Shown here piece by piece: positions 31,929 to 43,762 of a stretch of DNA of 64,000 bases. Position 1 is the first letter of the stretch, and every line of letters begins with the position of its first letter. This stretch comes from Patiria pectinifera. Its lineage: Eukaryota > Echinodermata > Asteroidea > Valvatida > Asterinidae. The stretch spans positions 2,542,001 through 2,606,000 of the forward strand of contig CM057136.1 in NCBI GenBank assembly GCA_029964075.1, in the 5' to 3' direction. The notes beneath the pieces were generated by a model. That model made no database searches. It saw only the letters and a list, made by a program, of their open reading frames with translations, and was not told where the DNA came from. The position numbers and the translations under genes are program-made.

Positions 31929-32724
31929 TAATGGCACACTGCGACATTTTTGTAGGCCCCCAAATTGTTCGTAGGCGCTAGGCACATCAGTGCCTACTGT
32001 GCCTATTGGTGAATCCAGAACTGGGGTTCCAGCCCCATCAGATTCTTAATTCTGCAGGGTTTTTTTTTCACTGAAATGTGTTTAATACACTAACGAACAT
32101 ATACATCATTGTACTGTGTACAACTTGGGCACAGGGTCTTTGTCTACACCAAATTTGCTGATGATATGGACCCTGTGCACAATGTACCCCCTCAATAATT
32201 ACCAAGGGTGAGTCGAGGGAGACATTCCAGCACACTGCCTGTCATGCCTGAGGTACAGATGAAGATGCCATGGGTTTATGCACATACCAAATTTTAACAA
32301 ATAGTGTGTACTTTTCATACTATGTGCGTGTAAAGCGCGCATGAAAGGCACAAAGTACACACAGTTTTTTTTAAGAAATTGTGCTTATTTTGTGGTGTCT
32401 CCCTCCCACGTTGGCGTTTGAAAGTGGTAACAAAGCGCCATCAATTTTTCATGCACAGAGTCCATTAACTTAATGAAGAAATTACAAAAGTCCCAGGAAT
32501 CTGTGTACAATGTCTGCGGAAAAGGCATTGCAGCACAGAAATATTATGAGCGACCTTGACATTGAGACTGTAAAGTGTACAAAGAAGTGTGATCATCCAT
32601 CATTGCATTATCTTGAGATATGTACACATGGATTACCTCATAAAAGTTTCATGATGTCGTAGCACCAGAGCTACGAACGGGGTCTACCCCATGTTCCCGA
32701 ATACCTATGTTCCCCAATACCGAT
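31929..32724. other. Stretch left of the satellite with a degenerate monomer piece
   Basis: Around 32124-32190 the blocks CACAGGGTCT.TGTCTACACC and TTTGCTGATGATATGGA resemble the satellite's CATAGGGTCTATGTCCACACC and TTTCATTAAGATATGAACG. Further right (32490-32520), TGTGTACAATGTCTGCGG resembles AGTGTACGATGTCTGTGCGG. This suggests a badly decayed monomer at the array edge. No gene was recognised. Confidence 0.45.
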
Positions 32725-35700
32725 GGCAATTTTTAGCTGTTAATTAATGGGGAACAACTGTCGAAAAATGCAATATTCCTAACAGTGTACTCAACTCTAA
32801 CTACACAACGCCCAAAGCTGCGTTGTTAGGGAAGCAATCTTTAATAATCCTCCACTTTGATTGCTTTGTGCATTCGACTGAAAAGGGTAAGCTTCTTTCA
32901 TTTCGCGTTCGTTATTAACTGTCAGCCGCTGTTGAGAATTTCCATTCAAAACACATTGTGGTTCTACAATTAGCCTTGGTTAATGCTCTCGTCGTTATTC
33001 GTCCCGTACGCGGTCAATCGTCGGCATATCCTCACGCGCTATGCACATGCAAGTAAAAATACAGCGCGAACAGCGACCTCATGCGGCCACTATTTTTTTA
33101 TGCAAATCAGTTGGGGACGATCGAGAGCCTTGGTTCAATCGTCGGCAAAAGCTTATGTTTTTCTTCATTTTGCGCTGGATTTCTAGCGCACGACCTCGTA
33201 TGCGAAGACAGATAAGTGTAGGCGGGGCTAATATGTGGAGTGTCCAATCACACCTTGGTAAATCCGGACGACATCAAATTGAAAATCTTCTTCGCAAAAG
33301 ATACATTGATGTTGTTCAGCATTTATATCCTAGTCATGCACCATCAGTTATTTAGTTATCCACTAGAAAATATTCTTTACACTGAAAGGACGTGACATGT
33401 GGTCAATATGACATCAGTGTTTGAGGTACCATACACACAAACTGTTTTAGCATAGGGTCTATGTCCACACCAAGTTTCATTAAGATATGAACGAATGGGG
33501 AAGTGACAATATACAGAAAACAGTGTACGATGTCTGTGCGGGATATATGGGCCTTTTTGTCTCACTCTAAAGAAAAAGCGTCTATAATAACAAAGATCAA
33601 CAGTGAAAGTCATCAGCCAATTTTAGCTGTTAATTAATGGGGAACAACTGTCGAAAAATGCAATATTCCTAACAGTGTACTCAACTCTAACTACACAACG
33701 CCCAAAGCAGCGTTGTCAGGGAAGCAATCTTTAACAATCCTCCACTTTGATTGCTTTGTGCATTCGACTGAGAAGGGTAAGCTTCTTTCATTTCGCGTTC
33801 GTTATTAACTGTCAGTCGCTGTTGAGAATTTCCATTCAAAACACATTGTGGTTCTACAATTAGCCTTGGTCAATGCTCTCGTCGTTATTCGTCCCGTACG
33901 CGGTCAATCGTCGGCATATATCCTCACGCGCTATGCACATGCAAGTAACAATACAGCGCGAACAGCGACCTCATGCGGCCACTATTTTTTTATGCAAATC
34001 AGTTGGGGACGATCGAGAGCCTTGGTTCAATCGTCGGCAAAAGCTTATGTTTTTCTTCATGTTGCGCTGGATTTCTAGCGCACGACCTCGTATGCGTAGA
34101 CAGATAAGTGTAGGCGGGGCTAATATGTGGAGTGTCCAATCACACCTTGGTAAATCCGGACGTCATCAAATTGAAAATCTTCTTCGCAAAAGATACATTG
34201 ATGTTGTTCAGCAATTATATCCTAGTCTACTCATGCACCATCAGTTATTTAGTTATCCACTACAAAATATTCTTTACACTGAAAGGACCTGACATGTGGT
34301 CAATATGACATCAGTGTTTGAGGTACCATACACACAAACTGTTTTAGCATAGGGTCTATGTCCACACCAAGTTTCATTAGGATATGAACGAATGGGGAAG
34401 TGACTATATACAGAAAACAGTGTACGATATCTGTGTGGGATATATGGGCCTTTTTGTCTCACTCTAAAGAAAAAGCTTCTATAATAACAAAGATCAACCG
34501 TGAAAGTCATCGGCCAATTTTAGCTGTTAATTAATGGGGAACAACTGTCGAAAAATGCAATATTCCTAACAGTGTACTCAACTCTAACTACACAACGCCC
34601 AAAGCAGCGTTGTCAGGGAAACAAACTTTAACAATCCTCCACTTTGATTGCTTTGTGCATTCGACTGAGAAAGGGTAAGCTTCTTTCATTTCGCGTTCGT
34701 TATTAACTGTCAGTCGCTGTTGAGAATTTCCATTCAAAACACATTGTGGTTCTACAATTAGCCTTGGTCAATGCTCTCGTCGTTATTCGTCCCGTGCGCG
34801 GTCAATCGTCGGCATATATCCTCACGCGCTATGCACATGCAAGTAACAATACAGCGCGAACAGCGACCTCATGCGGCTAATATTTTTTTATGCAAATCAG
34901 TGGGGGACGATCGAGAGCCTTGGTTCAATCGTCGGCAAAAGCTTATGTTTTTCTTCATTTTGCGCTGGATTTCTAGCGCACGACCTCGTATGCGAAGACA
35001 GATAAGTGTAGGCGGGGCTAATATGTGGAGTGTCCAATCACACCTTGATAAATCCGGACGACATCAAATTGAAAATCTTCTTCGCAAAAGATATATTGAT
35101 GTTGTTTAGCATTTATATCCTAGTCATGCACCATCAGTTATTTAGTTATCCACTACAAAATATTCTTTACACTGAAAGGACCTGACATGTGGTCAATATA
35201 ACATCAGTGTTTGAGGTACCATACACAAAAACTGTTTTAGCATAGCTTCTATGTCCACACCAAGTTTCATTAAGATATGAACGAATGGGGAAGTGACAAT
35301 ATACAGAAAACAGTGTACGATGTCTGTGCGGGATATATGGGCCTTTTTGTCTCACTCTAAAGAAAAGCTTCTATAATAACAAAGATCAACCGTGAAAGTC
35401 ATCGGCCAATTTTAGCTGTTAATTAATGGGGAACAACTGTCGAAAAATGCAATATTCCTAACAGTGTACTCAACTCTAACTACACAACGCCCAAAGCAGC
35501 GTTGTCAGGGAAGCAATCTTTAACAATCCTCCACTTTGATTGCTTTGTGCATTCGACTGAGAAGGGTAAGCTTCTTTCATTTCGCGTTCATTATTAACTG
35601 TCAGTCGCTGTTGAGAATTTCCATTCAAAACACATTGTGGTTCTACAATTAGCCTTGGTCAATGCTCTCGTCGTTATTCGTCCCGTACGCGGTCAATCGT

Positions 35701-38636
35701 CGGCATCCTCACGCGTTATGCACATGCAAGTAACAATACAGCGCGAACAGCAACCTCATGCGGCCACTATTTTTTTTATGCAAATAAGTTGGGGACGATC
35801 GAGAGCCTTGGTTCAATCGTCGGCAAAAGCTTATGTTTTCCTTCATTTTGCGCTGGATTTCTAGCGCACGACCTCGTATGCGAAGACAGATAAGTGTAGG
35901 CGGGGCTAATATGTGGAGTGTCCAATCACACCTTGGTAAATCCGGACGACATCAAATTGAAAATCTTCTTCGCAAAAGATATATTGATGTTGTTTAGCAT
36001 TTATATCCTAGTCATGCACCATCAGTTATTTAGTTATCCACTACAAAATATTCTTTACACTTAAAGGACCTGACATGTGGTCAATATGACATCAGTGTTT
36101 GAGGTACCATACACAAAAACTATTTTAGCATAGGGTCTATGTCCACACCAAGTTTCATTAAGATATGAACGAATGGGGAAGTGACAATATACAGAAAACA
36201 GTGTACGATGTCTGTGCGGGATATATGGGCCTTTTTGTCTCACTCTAAAGAAAAAGCGTCTATATTAACAAAGATCAACAGTGAAAGTCATCAGCCAATT
36301 TTAGCTGTTAATTAATGGGGAACAACTGTCGAAAAATGCAATATTCCTAACAGTGTACTCAACTCTAACTACACAACGCCCAAAGCAGCGTTGTCAGGGA
36401 AGCAATCTTTAACAATCCTCCACTTTGATTGCTTTGTGCATTCGACTGAGAAGGGTAAGCTTCTTTCATTTCGCGTTCGTTATTAACTGTCAGTCGCTGT
36501 TGAGAATTTCCATTCAAAACACATTGTGGTTCTACAATTAGCCTTGGTCAATGCTCTCGTCGTTATTCGTCCCGTACGCGGTCAATCGTCGGCATATCCT
36601 CACGCGCTATGCACATGCAAGTAACAATACAGCGCGAACAGCAACCTCATGCGGCCACTATTTTTTTATGCAAATCAGTTGGGGACGATCGAGAGCCTTG
36701 GTTCAATCGTCGGCAAAAGCTTATGTTTTTCTTCATGTTGCGCTGGATTTCTAGCGCACGACCTCGTATGCGTAGACAGATAAGTGTAGGCGGGGCTAAT
36801 ATGTGGAGTGTCCAATCACACCTTGGTAAATCCGGACGTCATCAAATTGAAAATCTTCTTCGCAAAAGATACATTGATGTTGTTCAGCAATTATATCCTA
36901 GTCTACTCATGCACCATCAGTTATTTAGTTATCCACTACAAAATATTCTTTACACTGAAAGGACCTGACATGTGGTCAATATGACATCAGTGTTTGAGGT
37001 ACCATACACACAAACTGTTTTAGCATAGGGTCTATGTCCACACCAAGTTTCATTAGGATATGAACGAATGGGGAAGTGACTATATACAGAAAACAGTGTA
37101 CGATATCTGTGTGGGATATATGGGCCTTTTTGTCTCACTCTAAAGAAAAAGCTTCTATAATAACAAAGATCAACCGTGAAAGTCATCGGCCAATTTTAGC
37201 TGTTAATTAATGGGGAACAACTGTCGAAAAATGCAATATTCCTAACAGTGTACTCAACTCTAACTACACAACGCCCAAAGCAGCGTTGTCAGGGAAACAA
37301 ACTTTAACAATCCTCCACTTTGATTGCTTTGTGCATTCGACTGAGAAGGGTAAGCTTCTTTCATTTCGCGTTCGTTATTAACTGTCAGTCGCTGTTGAGA
37401 ATTTCCATTCAAAACACATTGTGGTTCTACAATTAGCCTTGGTCAATGCTCTCGTCGTTATTCGTCCCGTACGCGGTCAATCGTCGACATATATCCTCAC
37501 GCGCTATGCACATGCAAGTAAAAAAAAAGCGCGAACAGCGACCTCATGCGGCTAATATTTTTTTATGCAAATCAGTTGGGGACGATCGAGAGCCTTGGTT
37601 CAATCGTCGGCAAAAGCTTATGTTTTTCTTCATTTTGCGCTGGATTTCTAGCGCACGACCTCGTATGCGAAGACAGATAAGTGTAGGCGGGGCTAATATG
37701 TGGAGTGTCCAATCACACCTTGATAAATCCGGACGACATCAAATTGAAAATCTTCTTCGCAAAAGATATATTGATGTTGTTTAGCATTTATATCCTAGTC
37801 ATGCACCATCAGTTATTTAGTTATCCACTACAAAATATTCTTTACACTGAAAGGACCTGACATGTGGTCAATATAACATCAGTGTTTGAGGTACCATACA
37901 CAAAAACTGTTTTAGCATAGGGTCTATGTCCACACCAAGTTTCATTAAGATATGAACGAATGGGGAAGTGACAATATACAGAAAACAGTGTACGATGTCT
38001 GTGCGGGATATATGGGCCTTTTTGTCTCACTCTAAAGAAAAGCTTCAATAATAACAACGATCAACCGTGAAAGTCATCGGCCAATTTTAGCTGTTAATAA
38101 ATGGGGACCGGGAACAACTGTCGAAAAATGCAATATTCCTAACAGTGTACTCAACTCTAACTACACAACGCCCAAAGCAGCGTTGTCAGGGAAGCAATCT
38201 TTAACAATCCTCCACTTTGATTGCTTTGTGCATTCGACTGAGAAGGGTAAGCTTCTTTCATTTCGCGTTCGTTATTAACTGTCAGTCGCTGTTGAGAATT
38301 TCCATTCAAAACACATTGTGGTTCTACAATTAGCCTTGGTCAATGCTCTCGTCGTTATTCGTCCCGTACGCGGTCAATCGTCGGCATATATCCTCACGCG
38401 CTATGCACATGCAAGTAAAAATACAGCGCGAACAGCGACCTCATGCGGCCACTATTTTTTTATGCAAATCAGTTGGGGACGATCGAGAGCCTTGGTTCAA
38501 TCGTCGGCAAAAGCTTATGTTTTTCTTCATTTTGCGCTGGATTTCTAGCGCATGACCTCGTATGCGAATACAGATAAGTGTAGGTGGGGCTAATATGTGG
38601 AGTGTCCAATCACACCTTGGTAAATCCGGATATCAT
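32725..38636. repeat. Satellite array, ~893-bp monomer, ~6.6 copies, three-monomer higher-order period
   Basis: The landmark GGGGAACAACTG recurs with its last base at 32760, 33650, 34547, 35439, 36328, 37223 and 38120, so spacings are 889-897 bp. Monomers 1/4/7, 2/5 and 3/6 share private variants. Examples: CATGTTGCGCTGG and TAGTCTACTCATGC only in 2 and 5; GCGGCTAATATT and ATATAACATC only in 3 and 6; AGCGTCTAT with CATCAGCCAA only in 1 and 4. The higher-order spacing is 2676-2681 bp. Short open frames on both strands recur in every monomer but are interrupted differently between copies and have no recognised domain. The seventh copy is cut off near 38636. Confidence 0.92.
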
Positions 38637-38867
38637 GAAATTATTTGCAGTTATTTGCTTTTTGCGGACGTGACGGGAACCACAGTTTTTGTGCATTGGT
38701 GCCGTGTGCAGAGACACACAATGTGTACGTGTATGGATTATATACGGTGCCATGTTTCACTATGCAAGTTTCCACGCAACGATCGACCAATAAGAAAACG
38801 ACATTTAAGGTCAGCTAAGGCTATTAACTTAATGAGCACCACCCCCAAAACCTCACATGGACGATTG

Positions 38868-39058
38868 AAGGCGCTAGATCGGGTCCAACTGATTTGCATA
38901 AAAATAGTGGCGGCGCGTGGTCGCTGTTCGCGCTGTATTTTTAATGCACTGCATGCATAGACATATTATGACTGCATGCATAGCGCTAGCGAAGATATCG
39001 TTTACCGCGCTACGGCCGGATGAATAACAACTAGCGCCTTGACCAAGGCTACCTTCAT
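38868..39058 (-). repeat. Inverted, diverged satellite monomer fragment
   Basis: Read on the minus strand, this matches the monomer segment from CCTTGGTCAA to CAGTTGG.GACGATC. The best-preserved parts are TACAGCGCGAACAGCGACC and CCACTATTTTTATGCAAATC. It differs much more from the array than array copies differ from each other, and has an extra CTATGCATGCAGT duplication. Confidence 0.75.
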
Positions 39059-39065
39059 AACTGCA

Positions 39066-39331
39066 CATGGGCGTCGCCAGGATTTTTTCTAGAGGGGGGC
39101 AAAAAAAATTTTTGCCAAAAAATGCTTGTATTTCTCAACACATTCTCGATTTATCAGTTTTAGAGGGGGGCAGGGACATTTTGCCCCCCCCCCCAACTCA
39201 TTAAATTTACACCACTTTGTCTTCGCGCCTCTTTTTCTTTTCTTTTCTTTTCTTTTCTTTTTCTTCCTTTTTTTTTTTTTTTTTTTTTGGCTTTTCCAGG
39301 GCAAGTGCCCCAGCCCCTCGCGACGCCCATG
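39066..39331. mobile_element. MITE with CATGGGCGTCGCCAGG termini
   Basis: The left end CATGGGCGTCGCCAGG and the right end CCTCGCGACGCCCATG are inverted repeats bounding about 266 bp with G-, C- and T-runs. The long TTTTCTTT/AAAAGAAA open frames inside are low-complexity artefacts. Confidence 0.65.
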
Positions 39332-40046
39332 TAACTGCATACCACAGCCGCCAGTTAATTATCTTTCCAGCGCACTGTCTGGCAACTGTCTGGACATTGT
39401 CTGGCACGTGCCTTTTTGTTGTATTGCTATGAATAGGGTCTTGCGTAGTGCGGGAAAGGACGAGTTGTTGCAAAGTTTTTTGTAAACGCTGCGCAGGGTT
39501 AATTAGCGCAAGCAGACTTTTGACCAGCGTGGCAGCTCATGCACGATGTCGATATCGCTGTAGTGTGTGGTCCGACGTTACCGTTTTCTCTGACTTTTTT
39601 GTCTTGACTATCCAAATTGTGTGCGTTAATAGTATTTTTGACATGTCTGGGATGTTTTTCTTTATTTATCGACATAGCTTCTTGAAGTAAAACAATCACA
39701 CCACAAATATGATATGAGAGATCAAACTAAAGAAAAAAGTATAGACTAAAATACATAATTTTGAAGTTAATCGTGTGCTACTTCATTCAATTTGTTTTGT
39801 GATCATGAATGCACCCGCCATCAGTAGTACCGATCGATAATAGCGAGGCAGCGACATGCAAATGGGGGGACTCAAATGCGTCCCTGTAACAGCGGGCAAG
39901 ATAGAGGGCTCCCTTTCTTAATGTTAATTGACGTAGCAAGTACTCTGGGTTGCGAAAAAGACCCATTACTATTTTTTCTTTTTTTTTTATTAAAATGGGA
40001 TTCGGTACAAAACCTGTTCTCAAAACAATCGCACATTTTTCCTCAG
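39332..40046. other. Stretch upstream of the F5/8C exon
   Basis: No gene was recognised. A T-rich tract (39965-39990) and the sequence up to TTTTTCCTCAG form the acceptor region for the exon at 40047. Confidence 0.4.
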
Positions 40047-40175
40047 GTGACTCTTCTTGCTCTGTGGAGGGACCTCTCGGCATGGAAGATGGTCGCATCC
40101 GGGATGAACGCATCACAGCTTCGTCTTTTTGGAGCCCTTTCCACGCCCCATCCAGGGCCAGGCTTAATATTCAAG
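40047..40175 (+). CDS. F5/8 type C (discoidin) domain, first-half exon
   Basis: A TTTTTCCTCAG acceptor leads into 129 nt encoding GDSSCSVE then [19 protein letters not shown] and [17 protein letters not shown], and the exon stops at CAAG|GTAAGC. This is the characteristic start of a discoidin domain: a cysteine, then [15 protein letters not shown], then ARLN. The domain mediates extracellular binding to lipids, glycans or collagen in many secreted and membrane proteins. The exon is phase 1-1. The next exon on this strand, 42523-42725, begins in phase 1 and continues the domain exactly (Q-G-LAEGW). The preceding exon is unknown; a phase-1 signal-peptide exon would fit. The frame is intact. Confidence 0.8.
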
Positions 40176-40543
40176 GTAAGCATTTGTATTTGAGACTAAC
40201 CACGTTATAATTCGAACAGCCATTTAGAAGAAAAGACAGTTGTTTAACCCTAATAAAGCCGGGCGGAATCCGCCCCCTCCCCCTCGACTTTTCCGCGATA
40301 GCCTTGAAAAAAATTGCAACCCGAGCTGTTCTGACTATTTAGCTACGAGCCTTGCGCATCTTTCGATACCGAAAACATTAAAAAAGAATTCCGGCGCAAA
40401 CTGAATTTCCCCATGAACGCAGTGTACACAAAGCATTCGTGCATGAATAATTAATTAGCCATAATTCCAAAATCGTCACTCGATGGCCAACATATTAGGC
40501 CCCCCCCCCCCCCGGCAGAGAGATGGTCAAAATATAAACCTGC

Positions 40544-41153
40544 ACCCGATTTCATCAATCTCTTCGTAACTTACGATGTATCACAGCGCTGCGACGCATT
40601 GTATCTCTACGATGCGTTGCAGCTGTGACGCGTCCTGCGATCCATTTCACAAAACACGTCGTAAGTGCGACGCGTCGTAGGTGTATTTATAGCACAACTT
40701 GACGACTGTTTTATGTCTTTAGTCAGCGTACAGTAAATAGTCATCTCATATTCAACAATCAGTCGTCGGATCTCCGCCCAAAATTTGTTCAAACGTCAAA
40801 TAAAATGGCGGCCGTGTGATGCAATTTTAAAGGAAAACAAACTCTCAGTGGACTGTATAGCTACTTTGAAATTGTAACTGCAATATTCCAGGTTATTTCA
40901 TAATTATTCAATGAATTTTCTATTTACAACTTTACACACACTGCCTCGGTATTATAATCTCGTTTATGTGATGATTAAGGTATAAAACTGGTAAAGAAAA
41001 GGACTCTTCTTATTTGGCAATGACCACTTGGATACAACGCCTTCAACACATCGCAAGTTTCGTTTAATGGATGATACGACGCATCGCGAATTGCGACGTG
41101 TTACACGTCGTAACTTGAGTTGCGACGCGTCGCATCGTTTAGTTAAATCGGGT
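40544..41153. mobile_element. TIR element with ACCCGATTT ends and GACGCG-rich arms
   Basis: The left ACCCGATTTCATCAATC and the right end, whose reverse is TACCCGATTTAACTAAAC, are inverted. Both are followed inward by blocks rich in GCGACGCG and TACGACG. It lies within the intron between the two F5/8C exons. It is non-coding. Confidence 0.5.
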
Positions 41154-41449
41154 ACTGGCCCTTTTAACTAAGGTGTATTATTCGGCCTGAAATTCACGAA
41201 ATTATTATGTTGTTAGGGTTGTTTCTTTGTACTCTTTCAAATGTCTTAAAAGGAAACTAACCTAATGTCTTACCGTTCTTGAGAAAAGACGGATGAATAT
41301 ATGTTTACATCGCACGCGGTGGACTTTTGTGGCATACATATACGTATTTCCCGCCGTTTCCATTCAATGTACATTTCACGTCGTGTGTGCGTCACATAAT
41401 ACACACAACACCAACACAAATGTTGTTTCTTGCACGTCCGCATTATGCA
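41154..41449. other. Intronic stretch with dispersed repeat
   Basis: 41300-41420 resembles 5447-5570 (CATCGCACGCGGTGGA, TTCAATGTACATTTCACG, GTCACATAATACACACA). No gene was recognised. Confidence 0.4.
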
Positions 41450-42522
41450 TAAGTGCCCGTATTTCCGAGTACAATATATGTTTAATTAACTACTAATTGC
41501 TTATTAAAAAACTTTTAAATGAGTTGATAATTAATATCCATTTCTTTCATTTAGAAAACTTGAAATTCAACGACGATTTTGTGCATCAAGTATACTCGGA
41601 TCATACGGGCGAACTTTGCAGCGACATGTACTATTTTGAATTTGACGACCGTATGTTTATACGAAGCAATTGATTTATTTAAATATTTGATCAGAACATT
41701 AAAAGCAATTAATGATTAGGTGAAGTCGGAAACGAAGCCGAGCTTTAAAAAAGGGCCATCAATGTCGTCATTTTTTACTTTAAGCCACAGAGGCTGCCTG
41801 ACCTACAATTTTAGACGTGAGCGTGGGGAATAATATTATTGTCAGGACTGGGAATCAGACTAGCGCCCAACGGCCGTGCGCTGACCCACACACAGTCATC
41901 ACGCCACACTGAAACACAGCAAAAGTACCGTGGAGATGAACCATTTTTAACTTTTTCGGGGCCCTCAGGTGGCCCCGGATCCCACGCCTTCATATAAAAA
42001 GCAATCCACTTTAGGATTTAAAGAACCCCCAGGCAGGGATCAGGGAATGGGCCTGAACAAGGTATGCCCACAGGTACACGCAGTTTTGCGACGAGCATGT
42101 CCAAAACGTTTTCAATATGATAGGGCCAGTTTTTCCGATTTTCTTTAGTTTGAAGTTGAACTTATCCCACTGAAAAATTAATTCCATTCAAAGTAATCAA
42201 CATAATAAACCATTATGATACATTATTTCGGGGAATTAGAAATGGTTTAAGGGATCTTTTGGGGCGGAAATTATCAAATATTTTGTGTGGCGTTCGTCGG
42301 CAAATTTCGTGATTCGACACCCCCCCCCCTTTCAAAATGGCCAAAAACGCCCATGGACGATACGCTAGTCAACTTAGTCGTCTAGCGTTGGGTCAGACAA
42401 AGATTATTGGCAAAGATTGTTAAACATACCTCGAAGTCCAAATTTGAGCCAGATCTCCTGCAATATGGCTAAATCATTGAATGCAGTAAGAAATCTTAGG
42501 TTTTTTTTTTATTGTTGTACAG

Positions 42523-42725
42523 GATTAGCTGAAGGGTGGGTTTACGGCGGCGCTGATGATAGTCCATGGATACAGGTTGACTTCGTTGGCACAGTCACCA
42601 TCACTGGTCTGATCACCCAGGGGCGCGGAGATTACGACCGTTGGGTGACGGAGTACCAAGTGACGTACAGCGATGACGGTCAGTCCTGGAATAACGTGAT
42701 TGATGCAGACGGCACACCAATAGAG
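42523..42725 (+). CDS. F5/8 type C (discoidin) domain, second exon
   Basis: An acceptor with a long T-run (ATTGTTGTACAG) precedes 203 nt reading LAEGWVYGGADD, SPWIQVDF, VGTVTITGLITQGRGDYD, RWVTEYQVTYSDDGQSW and NNVIDADGTPIE, then GTATAT. These are the central strands of a discoidin domain. The phase-1 start matches the exon at 40047-40175 and the phase-0 end matches the arm 1 copy at 14966-15180. The closing strand of the domain (the R-Y-V-R-type end) is not found downstream before the foldback. The last exon may lie beyond the interrupted foldback, may have been lost, or may be unrecognised. The intron contains a TIR element and part of a MITE. Confidence 0.8.
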
Positions 42726-43762
42726 GTATATAGTCAGGTTGCATACGGTTATAATCGTGACCGACTGGCCCAAAGCACCAAATTTGGCAGATAGATTATT
42801 ATAGCCCTAAAGAAGATATTTAGAAGAGGTGACCCCTGAAATTCTTTTGGGAAGAGTGCCTAATTTGCATAAAGCGTTAATCCCTGTTGTGTAATATTTA
42901 TTCCCATATTTGGGTAGATCTTTATTTTTGTTATTCTTGAAAAGTATATTTTGGGGATTTTACTTACATATCCTTACTTAAATAATATTTTCTAAAGAAT
43001 ATCGGAGACTTGAAGATTATGAGGACATAATAAAGATCCAAAATGGCTACCATTATACCCTAAAGTTGCGCGCATTTCCTTTTCCCTCAGATATCATCAA
43101 GTAGTCTTGCCAAACCTCAGTATTGATGAGCTTCAAATTCACAATGTTACTTAATGACACAGTTATCCTAACCAAAAAAATAAATGAAAGATCATGTGAA
43201 ACATTAATCATCTTGATATTTAGCCCACGAAAAACAAAAAAGGGGGAAAATGAGGTGTCCGTTAATTGGGCTAAAAATTACGAAGCCTATCATGGGGGAT
43301 TTGATCAAGCTCCCCGTTTTTGTTTTCTGGGCTAAATATCACAATGTTATCATTGTCCACATGATTTTCCATGAAGTTTTAATCGAGTAACTGTGCCAGT
43401 AAGCAACTTGGTGAATTTGAAGCTCATCAATACTATTTGGCAAGACTACTTGATGATATCAGTTCTGGAGACAAGGTTAATGAGCGAGGGTATAATAGTA
43501 GCCATTTTGGATCGTTACTATGTCCTCATAATTATCCAGTCAGTCTTAAATGCTTTAGAAAATGTTATTGAAGTAAGGATGTGAAAGTGGAATCCCAAAA
43601 TATACTTTTCAAAAAATAAAATAAAAAATGTACTCAAATATGGGAATAAATATATAACACGGTATTGATTAACGATTTATGCAAATTAGGCACCCTTCCC
43701 AAAAGAATTTCAGGTGTCACCCCTTCTAAATATCTTCTCTAAGGCTACAACACCATATCTAC

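Noticed and set aside
32725-38636. Repeated short open frames (60-139 codons, both strands) in every satellite monomer, as possible tandem gene family
   Set aside because: The frames are interrupted or shifted in different monomers, no start or splice context is conserved, and no domain is recognisable. Similarity is at the DNA level along the whole monomer.
32725-38636. CRISPR-like array
   Set aside because: Units are ~890 bp with no short-repeat/unique-spacer pattern, and the window is clearly eukaryotic.
39089-39485. Lys-rich and Phe-rich frames of about 60-120 codons
   Set aside because: They cover the TTTTC/GAAAA low-complexity interior of a MITE.
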